Shown here in pieces: positions 12,138-24,954 of a stretch of 64,000 nt of DNA. The notes below the pieces were generated by a model. The model saw nothing but the letters and a program-made list of their open reading frames with translations. It was not told the origin of the DNA and searched no databases. Origin of the DNA: Bimastos eiseni (taxonomy: Eukaryota; Annelida; Clitellata; Crassiclitellata; Lumbricidae); NCBI GenBank assembly GCA_959347315.1, contig OY365808.1, forward strand, positions 3,525,705 to 3,589,704, read 5' to 3'. Positions within the stretch are counted from its first letter, which is position 1, and each line of letters opens with the position of its first letter. Both the position numbers and the translations under genes were made by a program.

Positions 12138-13429
12138 CTGCTACATATTGACTGCATCCCTTCTTACACACCTACGCACACACATGTGCGCAAGTGTTTA
12201 CATCCGATGTTATAAGGTATGTCCCCCAACAACTTCGCATTACCGAGTCCTCACTGTACTATTAGTATTTTATTGTTGTTACTAAATGACAGTCTTTAAG
12301 TTATGTGCAGCTGTTACAAGGTCTTTGCAGCCGCTTGCCTTCATTTAATGGTCATCAGACAACAATGGGAGATATATTGAATACTGTGCTATTACTGTCA
12401 CTTTGTAATGAGGGTTTGTAAGTGATACATTTCTGGACGTGGATTCTTGGGCATATTGTATTTTCATTTTCCTCATTATGATGCATGTTATAGAGAGTTT
12501 TCAGTGTATGGATTGCCTCATTCCCTCTGCTTGACCCTTTGGATCTTGATCTTGATCTGGAACCGATTTTGACCCTTCTCCCTATCGATTTTGTTGTTTT
12601 GGGTGATGTATAAATCTCGAGATTGTGATTACAAATTATGAAGTATTTGTAGAAGAAGGAAATTCAATTGAATTAAATGTTGATTGACATTATGATTGCA
12701 TTTTGTTCCAACTGCTCCATAATGAAAATTTGAGTGGCTGAGGAATGGCTTTGTGATTGATTTCATTGCCCTCTGATTGACATTCTTTAATTTCTTGCAG
12801 TTTTGATTGTTAGCTTCATGTGTTGCCAGTTTCTTAATTTAGACTGATCATACATAGCTTCATGTAGACCTACTTGGCTGGTGGAAGATTAGGCAGTGGA
12901 GGAGGGGTCTTATCAGCCATCTTTATGTGCCAAGGCTAAGAAAAGAAGGTCGGTGAGACTTAAAACCTGTGTCTGCCTCTTTTATCTTGTATCGTCCATC
13001 TTTTCGCTATGTTTATTTCAAATTATTCAAGAAAACTTAAGATTTAAAAACTTATGAAGGAGTTCAGATGGGATGAATGGATAATGGAGTTTAGATGGGA
13101 TAAATTGATAATGAAGTATCTTTATTACTTCCCGTCCAGCCATTCCTCCATCTCTTGCTACTGAACCTATGATGCTGCCGTCCTGCTTTCTTCGTCTCCC
13201 TCTTTTCATATGTCTCTTTGCCCCTCTTGCTGTTTTCTACTGATCCTGCATCCAAGAAGTCAATGTGTAATTATCACCATGCAACCAAAGCAGGCTTTGT
13301 AAAAGGAATTAGGAACACCACATCATAATAGGTTAGCCTGTAGATGTTTGTTGAAAATAAATATTGAAAGATATCGAGTTTGTGATGTCAGAAAAGATTG
13401 ACAAAAGTAAATATCAGGAATAATAATTA

Positions 13430-13690
13430 TCTTCAATTTTGATTTCAATTTGACAAACTGCAGTATAATTGCAAGTGCAGTGTTAATGTATGATGACAAG
13501 TTATACCAGGAGTAGAATTTAACCTGAGTCGTGCTGTCGGCAGCTATGCAAGGTAACATCACGTTATACTAATGCTCTAACCAACGCCGCCGCCTAGAGA
13601 ACTATTCAACAACAGAAATAACGGGAATCGAACTCCCTTTCTCTGCTTTGCACGCCGGTTTGTTGTCCATTACTCTACGGGCAACTTCGA
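13430..13690 (-). mobile_element. SINE family B, tRNA-derived
   Basis: On the - strand: box A GTAGAGTAATGGACAAC, box B GAGTTCGATTCCC, a body containing CTAGGCGGCGGC, and a tail CTGCAGTTTGTCAAATTGAA. The same family appears at 32385-32625 (-), 23870-24105 (+) and 26060-26300 (+). Confidence 0.65.
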
Positions 13691-14018
13691 GGCTCATGAG
13701 GTTTTGAGGGATGCTATAATATTATAAATGAACGACTGCCATTGGAAATTGGTGGAGATAACGATTTCAGCAGTTTGGGAAGCCATTGACAATATGATTA
13801 GCTTACGACTGTAGTTGAGAAGAATGATTAGACAGGCTGATGTGGGCAATTTGTGATCTGGGTGATAACAAGAGGATGTAACTTTGCGCTATACAAATAT
13901 TTGGTGGCTGAAATTTATCAGCCAATAGTCGCCGATTTTGTATTTATACCGGAGCTAACATGCAGTTGTCAATGGTGCGCCGACGCCTTGACTAATCTAA
14001 ATAGTGTTTTAGAATAAA

Positions 14019-17000
14019 ATGCATTTATTTTCTGCACTAGCAGTCGCATTTTTATGTGAGGTACTATCTGTTTCCTCCCAAAGTAAGGAATATTGCTGTT
14101 TTTGTGTAATCAATTGAATTTATGGACGGTAATAGTTGAGGATTATGTATGCATATCGTTTTGTTGATGCACGCTGTACATGATCATTTTACAGTTTGCA
14201 ATAGTTATTACTTTTAAGTTTGTGATGTTAAATTAAGTATGTCAAGATTAAGTTCTATTCGTATTTTACTAATTTAGTAGTTAGTTTATTAATTCATTCA
14301 TTCTGAGCATTTATATATCGCCCCATCAAGAACCTACTCATGGGCGCTCCCAGCCCAGCCACGACCAAAGACAAATGACTTAAGCGACTTGTATAAACCT
14401 GGCGGTTGGTCCACAAGCACAGAACGGAGCTTAAGTGGGAAGTCGTTCCAAATGGATGGGCCCACAACCGAAAAGCATAGCTCGGCCTGATAGCAAGCGA
14501 GCATGTGGAACTTGAAGCTCACCCCTCATCGCAGAGCGAAGTACCCGATGCGCTGCGACGTCGGACACTGGCTGGCAGAGATAACGCAAGTAGGATGGAG
14601 CACATCCAAGAATGCAACACAAAACCAGAGCAGCAGTGCGATATTTATGAAAAATGATGCACCCAGTTACTCTTACATGTGTCTGACGATCCATCCCTCC
14701 CCATATATTTGACCATGCATCTCCACCTTACTAAATATTATATCCATCCATATAACTTCTTATGGCATAAAACTTTAATTTATTAGATTTTAAAAAAAAA
14801 TTCATCATTGCTGTCCTAACTTTATGTATGCTAGAGGTCTGATTGCATGATAGCCATGCTTAGAATGCTTGTGACAGACAGGGCCGCATCGAGCTATAAT
14901 TGCGCCCTGTGCCTAGATAATTGCGCCCTGTGCTTAGCATTAATTTGGCACCTCCACATTTGTAAAATAATGCATTTGATGGAATAATAAGTTATTCCAG
15001 CCTGAAATTTGTGCCTTTTCCACATTTCCCCCTGGGCCTAGGCCCCGCCCGCGGTACGGCCCTGGTGGCTGAATCTGAACAAGTGCCAAATATTTTATTG
15101 CAATCACACTTTGAATAGCAATTACTATTCTGTTACTATTCTGTTACTCTACCTGTCATATTCCTGCTTTTGTAGATGATGTTCCTGGAAAGGTGTTTAT
15201 CGGGACTGCAGAGAACGACACAACAGAGCAATATAGTTTTAGCATCAGTCAACCAGAGTCTTCATTCTCAATTCCTGTTTATGTTAACATATACAATGTT
15301 TCTACTCAGGTTACTGTAAGTCATAGTACTTTTGTCTAAATGCTTCTGACATATATTTCATTTGAATAATCGAAGACTTCTGGACAATCATATATTCTTT
15401 ATATTCTAGATTTTGAGTGAGTTTAGACTCTGATTGATGGAAGGCTTTTAAGATATCTTGGCCTTGTGAGGAATCTTGGAGTTTTGAAAACAACCATTTA
15501 GTTATTTTACGATTATTTACAGTGATTCTGTGACATAAAACCTATTTTAAATATCCGATCGCATTGTATCTACTCATTTATAGAGCACCTTTTTTGCAGT
15601 GTAGATTATTCAGAAAAGGAAAGGCCTTGAGAGAATTAGAGGATGCAGGGCGATCCCAGACATGAGCTTAGTCCATAGCTAAGGGGTTAAGGCTTTCTAA
15701 GTGGAATGACCTGTCACGGCGAATCCCCCGTATTGAGTGAAGACAGATCTAATGCAAGGTACAAAGAGATCCAAAGGGTCGGTAAAGCTCAGGGTTGGGC
15801 AGATGGTGCAGAGAGAGGCTTACACATTAAGTTTGAGCAATATTTGGTGGTAAGGTCTATTTGAGATTTGAATACAAGGATGACGTAACCCTCACGACTA
15901 AGCGGGTACCCTGCGCTTTGCTTTAACCCTTTATCGATGATATGACTAAGAGTGAACTAAAAATGACTGGGAAGCCAATGCAGCTCTTCGTTAAATCAAT
16001 AATGCAGTGCTTTCGATATTTTAAGATTGCGATTAGCTGTGGATTTTGATTCTAGACTGTGTTTGTGACCTGTGGAGTGAGTCCCGCAGTCAGTGGTCAC
16101 AGCAGTGCTACATTTACTACGCAGATGATCTTGACACCGAGTACTTCAGCTCCTCCTTATTTTGGCTCAGTCTTATTCAAGTAGGTCTGGTGCACAAATG
16201 TGCTATATAAATCCTGTTGTGAGCACCACTAAAGCTTTACGTTTTTGATATTTCTAGTTTGAAGTCGATTTTTACTAGTACTCATATTTAGGGTGTCACT
16301 CCCTCTGTTCGCCCTGGTCAACCCAAATGTAATGGGCTGGGTGGGGGACGAGTACGCTGTCACCCGGACTCATATGAAAAGGTTAGGAAAAATGAAATTG
16401 CTAGCATTCATCGTGTTAAATAATACCCTAGCTATGATAATTTTCTTTTTTAACCAATACCAAAGACTTTATTGAACACACACAATAAATCAAACAGACA
16501 CAGGTAACAGACAATAATAATGAGAGAGATTGAGTGGCTGTGGTAAGGAATAGGAAGGGAAACCTGTAGGAGACCATGATCCAGCTAGTAGGGGCACCCT
16601 TAATATGGATTATACTAGTAACAGTGGTAGAAGTGAGAGCGGATTAGGCATAGCTTGTTGGAAACTTAACTAGCTTAACTATAAATGTCCACAAAATAAC
16701 GTTGTCTTAATTTAAATAATACTAACAAGTGTCAGATAGTAATTAAATTGATGAGATGGTTAGCACTAGTAGATAATTACGAACTTTGATTTTAAATAAC
16801 GATAAATTTGGCAAGTTTCGTGTCTCATGCGGTAATTGTTACCAAGCTGCTGGGCCGGTGGAGGTGATAGACAATTGGCAAGTGTTAATTCTGGAATACT
16901 TAGTTCTATAGTTGGTGGCATTACAGAGACTGTAAGGGTTGAGTTGTAGAACAGTATTAAAGTTATTTTTAACGTAATGCAATGTAATATTATTCAGTGC

Positions 17001-20000
17001 AGTACAGTTTAATGCAAATGAATGTAATGTAACATAGCGTTAATGTATAATATATACCTAGTGTTACGGAGTACTGCATTACACGATGTCATTGTGCCCA
17101 AGTGTAACGTTTGTTTAGAACGCATACAGATGTTACCGATACGTCTTTGTTTTTGATTTGCCAGTGGAACCACTGTTGGACGGATGACTGAACTGCGCTG
17201 TTGGTGTGATTCTCCTGCTCCATTCACCAAAGAATCGACAATCAGCGATGCCAAGTATGTACAATCGATGGACTGGATGCTCTTTATTACTCAGTTGATT
17301 GTTAATCTTCCAACCGTTGACCAAAATGGCACCAACCTCAGCCTATGTCTTCATTGAAGGTCAATTACTCCAGTGGTTTAACTGTTCTCATAAGTAGCAT
17401 TTTTGGGTAGCCAATCTTCAATCTGTTATCTGCAAAGTTTGCTTTCTTGGTTTCATAATCCATCCTCTTTTTGGCCGTGGCTGGGCTGGGAGCACCTCTG
17501 AGTAGTTTCCCTTGAAGAGGCGCTATAAAATTTATTGAAGCGAGTGGGAAAAAACTGAATGAATAGCATTTAGCGGTCTCGCAACTTCAACTCGTCAATG
17601 CACATCTATTGCTCGATCCAAATCGATATTTAAAACTGATCTATTTGCATTGCATTTTGACTATAATGTTGCGAAATGCGCTTAGTGGTAGACCGGTTTT
17701 GTTAAAGCATGCTATAAAATTCAGTTGTTTTGTATTGTAAACAGCTTCTTGTGTTGATTTTTTATTTTGTAGGCAGTTTACAGTCGTCCCTCCTGGAGTT
17801 GTCAACCTGTATAGCAGTGTGTATATATTGGAGCAGCCATATGTCGTACATGTTAAACTGAGGTTATTTAAATTGTCATTCTCTCCTTTTATCTAATAAT
17901 TGGGTCAGTCGTTATTCTAACTCTTTAACAATAAGCTGCAGCGGTTTCTCATAAAGTTTTTACCCAGTTGTCGTTAAGGGGTTGTTAATCTTTGTGGTTT
18001 TTTCACAATAATAGTTTAATCTTATCGTAATTTTGCGAGTAAATTTGAGCAATGTCACTTCATATTATTTTGTTTCTTTGTTCAAGTAACTTTAAGTTAA
18101 AAAAAAATAATTTTGACTAATTTATTACTGTAATTGTATTGATAACAAGGGTAATCTTATCATTAATTGCTTGTTTTAGTGATAATTAACATCTTTTTCA
18201 TAATTGTAACTAAAGTTACAAAGTTAAAAAACAAAATGATAATCATGGTCACCATAACTTGCGCTTCAGTTCCTTTATACCTTCCAACCTTTCTTGTCCT
18301 TAGCATAACCTGCGTTACTTTTTGCACTCAGACTCGAATCTTCCGTTGTTGTCTCTGGACAGCCCCTCTGAAACAATGAAGTGCTTGTGAATGAATTAGG
18401 AGTTCACAAAGGTTCCAAAGTAATTGTTATCGTTTTCATTGTCTCTTTGTTCAAGAATAAAATGTTGTCTATTGTTTTCAGCCAAATTGCAGTGGGTAAC
18501 AGCGTCACAGTAGCATGTGAAGGTATATTGTTTTAGTCTTTTATTTCTTATCAATAATTAGACATCTTGCGAACTAACATGTCTGTCTGGTAAATAATCA
18601 TTAGCTTATGCCTTGCATTACATAAATTTGCATAACTTTGAGACTGTAAATCATGAATTGGCTTATTCGACCTCTTGTGATTTCCTATTGCTATCTAATT
18701 TCTGACTTTGTTTCTTGTGCTATCTGACTTTCTGTATAATTTTTCAGGTTTTTTCTTATGAGAAAACTCTTTAACTGGTTTCAAGTTTTCTTTTACAGGT
18801 CTTAGTCTGAATTTCTCTGCAATAACTATAGATGTTGGTTCACAAATATCACAGGTAAGACACTCTTTGGTCAAGAATATTGACCCTTTAAAGTGCTACT
18901 AAATGTATCCTCTGGGTTACTCAAGGATAGCAATGGCCTTATAGATTAGGGTCTCATCGATTGTCCTTATGAATTCTCCTTCGATGTACCTTACATCAGC
19001 TCATGTTAATAAAATAATTTTCTTTTATTAATTACCCAAACTGCATCTTGTGAATTATTCTTATACTCCTTCACAGTACTTTACGTAACCTTGCCGTTGT
19101 TGAAGTAACCTAACTTTACCTTATGTAAACAATGCATTACCTTGTGAATTATCCTTGCCTATTGTCCGTCACCTAATCTTGCATTACCTTACCTTATATA
19201 ATCATACTTTACTTCACCGTATCTTACTTTAAATGACCATGCTATGTACCTTTCCTAACCTTTACGACCACATAATATGATGTGACTGAATCCTTTGTCT
19301 GTGGTTTAGATTACCTATACTGTTCAGAACAACGTGGCTGCCAATGTGACGGTTTCCTGCCGAGGTCAATCGAACAACAATGGCTACCAGTTTCTAAATG
19401 CAAGTTCCAATGGTAGGTGATCCCCACTGCTTGAAGGGCTGACAACATTCCCTGTGCAATTGTGACTCTTCTCGTGATCAGTGTAATTGGTACGTAATTA
19501 CATCGTTGACTGGCTGGCTGACCACCTGACCGATAATTAGCTGATTGGCTGACTGACTCGCTTACCGCCTGACTGATGATTAGTTGATTGACTGACTGAG
19601 TGACTAGCTGACTTATCAACTGACTGATTACTTACTATTCGGTTGTCTGACTGAGTGACTTGTTGATTGAAGGCTGATCAACCAACCAATTGACTGTTGA
19701 CTATCTGGTTGACTGACACACAGGCTTTCTTTATGTTTCTTGATTGCGCATCACAAATTGCCATTTTTACAAACCTGATGCTCTGACGATTTGCGCTGAT
19801 CTTCACTGATTTCTCACTTATCTAGGTGTGAGTGCCGTTGTTGTGAAGGTGAATCCTGTTGTCTCACTGATTCCACACCAGACGATTTTGAATCGAATCC
19901 GAATGCAGGTATGAGCAACCACTGAACAGATGTGATTCTAAGATCTACATGTGACTCAGGTATCTTCATTATTTTGACTTAAGTCTACCTGATTGTGAAA

Positions 20001-23000
20001 TATTGGGTGGAATTGTTATTGATGATATCTAATATGTTGGCCAGTGTGTCCAGGTGTGAAAGTATGTTTGTGCGTCTGCCTGTCTGTCTTGGTGTGTGTA
20101 TGTTTGTATGTATGTTTGTATGTATGTTTGTATGTTTATTTATATGCATTTACTGGTATGAGTATGTATGAATGTTTGAAAAATATATGCATATTTGTAT
20201 ATGTGTATGTATACATATGTGTGTGTATACTGTATATGTGTGTGTGTGTATGTATACATATGTGTGTGTATACTGTATATGTGTGTGTGTGTATGTATAC
20301 ATATGTGTGTGTATACTGTATATGTGTGTGTGTGTGTATGTATACATATGTGTGTGTATACTGTATATGTGTGTGTGTGTGTATGTATACATATGTGTGT
20401 GTATACTGTATATGTGTGTGTGTGTATGTATACATATGTGTGTGTATACTGTATATGTGTGTGTGTGTATGTATACATATGTGTGTGTATACTGTATATG
20501 TGTGTGTGTGTATGTATACATATGTGTGTGTATACTGTATATGTGTGTGTGTGTATGTATACATATGTGTGTGTATACTGTATATGTGTGTGTGTATATG
20601 TATGCATGTGCAAATGTATGTGTCAAATGGCCTGGTATAGTACGTTTAGGAATCTCGGCAGAGAAATCTACACATATCCATCCAATGTATCTAAGCAGAA
20701 TCGACTCACTTAGGTTGAACCCAATCTTAACCTCATTTTCTAAGGATGACTTGTACAATAAAACAATGTGTGAGCTGTTTGCTCTTTCTGAAATTGGGTT
20801 ACTTGTGTCAAATGCATTTAAGATGTACTACATGAATTTTAATTATCCTGAGCTCATTCATGCGCATTGTCATGTAAATTGTTAATGTTTATGATTTAGT
20901 TATTTATTCCTGCGTTTCATCTGACGATTGTGGCTCTGAATTTATTGAGTGATGACCAAAATAAGTTGTTTATGATCGATTTTTCACATTTCTGATTCAG
21001 ATAAAAGTTGAATAAAATAGGAAATAATTATTAAAATAAATGAAAACTAAATGGATTCAGATGTTCAATGATTCTTTCAGGCAATTTTATCGATAAACAA
21101 AGTTCCGCCCGACACAGCCACATTCAGTTGTTCAGTTTCGACGGTGTACAGCTGGAGTGATGTCACGAACATAACTAATCAAGTCGGGTGTTCCACTGCA
21201 CCCCAGCCGACCCTGAGACCAGGTCAGCATGATCACAGGGTGTAGGATTTTTATAAAATTTATGGTTTAAGTTGCATTTGTGGACCATTGTCTGTATTTT
21301 GCATGTTACTTTTATGTTCTGAATTTGATAGAATTTGCTGAATGAAGTGACATTTTAAAACTTACTTAATATTGTGTTTTTTTTTCTGTTTTTTTTTCAT
21401 TGTTTGCTTTCTTTGTTGTTTCGTGTCTATGTTTTCACGATTTTCCTCGATTTAAATCCAGGGTTGACATCAGCGACCTTCCTCCCTACCACATCAGCCA
21501 CTTTCACCACCTCAGACTTCACAACAGGTAGAAGTGAACAGAGTGGTGGATTTTGCATTCTCAGTGGCTTGCTGTTTACTCCACTTGCAAGATTAATTTT
21601 TGCATTGTTAGTTTGATTAGATTACTAATGAGCTTGAAGGTCTTACTAAACTCCATCATTGGCTTGATCTCACCAAATTTACTTCTCTTTGTGACTTCTC
21701 TGTGTCCTACGCCATGTCAAATATTTCGCAGTTTAAAATTGTGTTTCAGTGTAATTGAGTGTTTTATACGTAAGAGGAGCAAAATTTTTGTTTATAATTT
21801 AATTTGGTGTGAATATTATTCTGTTTAATTCTGGTGACTGTAATTTCTGTCCTTTGCTTCTCTTTGTGATTTCTTTGTGGGCTGCGCTGTGTGAAATTTT
21901 TCACAGTTTAAAATTGGATGAGTTTGGGTTTTTACATTCTCTGAAAATGAATTGACTGTTGAGATCAGTATTAGGGTATATTTATTATTTTTTATTTATT
22001 AAATTCTTATTATTCCTTCCATTGTATTTACTTTTTAAAATAAATTATTGTTCGACTAATATGGTGGAGCGATATCTATTCATTGATTAAAATGAAATGT
22101 AAATCTTTTGAATGTTTATCAGTGCAGTTAATATTTTTTTGAATGTTTAATTTCACTTTGACTTGGAGCAATCAGTCATTGACCGCTATTGAATGCTTAA
22201 TTCTGTAGCTCTAGTGAAACCAGTGGAGGTCATTGACATGCATGATGACGTTGCACATGATCAGATTAGTTTGAGCTGCTTGCTTGCATGAATCTTTATT
22301 TCCATTTGTTTCTGCATGTTTGCTTTCTTTGTTGTTTCGTGTATGTTTTTGCGTGTATGTTTTTGCGATTTTCCTCGATTTTAAACCAGGGTTGACATCA
22401 GTGACCTTCCTCCCTACCACATCGGCCACTTTCACCACCTCAGACTTCATAACAGGTAGAAGTGAACAGAGTGGTGGATTTTCCATCCTAAGTGGCTAGC
22501 TGTTTACTCCACTTGCAAGATTAATTTTGCATTGTTAGTTTGAATAGATTATTAATGAGGTTGATGGTCTTACTCAACTCTGTCACTGTCTCATGCAAAT
22601 GTACAGGTTATTTTTTTGGTGACTGCAAGGCCTCAACCACCTTGCTTATTAAAAAGAAATTGATCGTATAAGATACTTCACCATTTGAATGGATACCATG
22701 CTATTTAAGGTCCATGTTTGCAGAGCTAGTAACTAACTCCACCATTACTTGTACTCTGGTGGAGCCAGTTCCAAATCTGGGGAAAGGAGGTGGGTGACAC
22801 AAATCGTCGTTGTTAAGACACGGTGTCACTAAAAAGCAGCTAACCAACTACGCTAATTCAAGAATCAGATGTCCTAAATGAGTTTATGCAAAAGGCAGTC
22901 ACCCTCATCTTCACAATCAAAATATTATGATTGTGACATTCTTATTTGTTTTTGGTTAGGATCTAGGTCCAAGGTAATTGTAAGACACAGGTTTTTAGCT

Positions 23001-24909
23001 CATTTCTGAAATTGTATTAAACCAAAACCCATCTTCCCACCTACTTTAAGTCACCTGTTGGGACTCACTATTTCATCCTGAACATGACTTTGATTTACTC
23101 TATCTTGGCTCACAGCAAACATATCTTATTACCTTGTGCCTCAGTTTCAGAATAATGTTTTTGTGCATTTCATAAGTGCCTTAAATAATTAAAATACAGA
23201 TGATAATGATGATGATGACGACGATGATGATGGTAACAATGGTGGTGGTGATAAAGAGATGATGATAATAATAATAATCAGCTGTGTAGTCTAAATTGCT
23301 GAGTCATTATTTCCAGGCAATACATCCATTCCGGTTGCTCCGACATCTCCGTCTCCGACAAACCTGACTGGATACTGGAATGTGCAGCCTTCGGATTTTA
23401 CCTTTACGACCAACGACAGGGTCAGCCATGATCTACCCTTCTATTTACCCCATTTTTATGGGAATTTTTCTTGATGGCCATTTAGGCTGTCCTGGCTGGC
23501 TGCAACATGACTATTCGTGATTAAACAATGGGAACTTCCTTCACTAAACTAATTGTTACACCTTTACTCCCTTATTTTCCTCCTTCTTCTCTGTCTGCTG
23601 CTGTTTTTTTTATTATCTTCATCTTTCTGTTCCTTCTTATTCTCCTCAAAACTCTCCTCATGCTTTTATTCCATCTCCTCCCACTCCTCTTATCTTCCTA
23701 ATTTATCTCCTCCTTATCCTCATCCTTCTCCTCCCTCATCCTTTCCTCCTCAACTTTTTTTCCAATTTCTTCCTCATATCCTCCTTTTTCGTCTCAACTT
23801 CCTACTGTTATGCTTTGCCTCCTTTTCCTTATAATCATTTTAACAAGGAAAGGTGTTGTCATCTGTATAGTGATGGATAATACACTGGTATGCAGAACTG
23901 AAGAATTGAGTTCAATTCTCGTATCCCTAAGGTTGACTGGTCCTTCTTTCACTAGGCAATGGCATTGGTTGAATCTGATATATACGGAAAATGGTCGCCT
24001 AGCATGGCTGCCAACAGTTAAATTCAACTCCTTGTAATAGCATGCCATCAATCGTTCATACTATATTTGTAAGCATGCTGAGGTTTGTCAGTTTTAAATT
24101 GAGCGAATATACTTGTCATTCATATTCTTCCTCTCCTTCTCTTCTTCCTTTTCAGCAGTTCATACTTGGGCAGTGCCAGTCCCAAGCCTGGAGAAAGGAG
24201 GAGGGTAATGCTGGCCATCTATGACAACTGTCATTGAACAGCAACAAACCAATGTATGGTCTTTTTTTTAAAGTCCAAAACTCTTAATAATGTGAGCAAT
24301 AACCTTAGCCACTTCCATTGATCATCATTCCTCCTTTTAGAAATACCTGTTTCGTACGATGGAACTCGTCCGATCGGTGGAAGTGGCTTCCTACACGGAA
24401 GAACTCGTCGTGACGCGATGCTGCAGTTCCGACCCACTCACGAACAACCCTTATCTGAATTTGGCTGCATCCATGGTTGCTGCTGTTGCCCTCACGCCTC
24501 CCCTCTTCATCAACTGGACGATCGCTACAGGTAAACACACCTGTTTGCATACATACATCAGTGCACATGTGGGTACTTAAATGTGTATGTGTTTATTCAT
24601 GTATATAATATACGTATGTATGTATATATATATTTGTATGTATATGTGAATATGCATGTATGCATTTTTGTGTGTGTGAGAATGTATGTATATTTGTATG
24701 TATGGATGCATGTATGGATGTATTCGCATGTGAATACATATGTATCTATCTATGAATTTATATTTGTATGTATGTGTGTGTGTGTATGTATTGTATATAC
24801 ATATTATTTTTATGTATGTATGGATGCATATGCATATATATGCACGTATATGCATCCATATGGATGCATATACGTGCATACATACATAAAAATAATATGT
24901 ATATACAAT

Positions 24910-24954
<45 letters not shown>

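Larger units (their letters stand above)
11588..14018. other. Spacer between ALKBH4 and the Tectonic gene
   Basis: It contains the ALKBH4 3' UTR, a partial SINE-C tail at about 12875-12965 (CCAAGGCTAAGAAAAGAAGG, compare 31050-31070) and a SINE-B copy at 13430-13690. The remainder is AT-rich without supported genes. The Tectonic promoter should lie near 13.7-14.0 kb, but no clear TATA box is visible. Confidence 0.5.

Noticed and set aside
20044..20885. Several 140-240 codon open frames on both strands
   Set aside because: Low-complexity GT/CA repeat translated as CVCIHMCV or HTHTYT; stops are absent by composition only.
21374..21828. Hydrophobic + strand frames
   Set aside because: Run through the T-rich intron and exon 10 of the Tectonic gene; the exon boundaries are fixed by phase.
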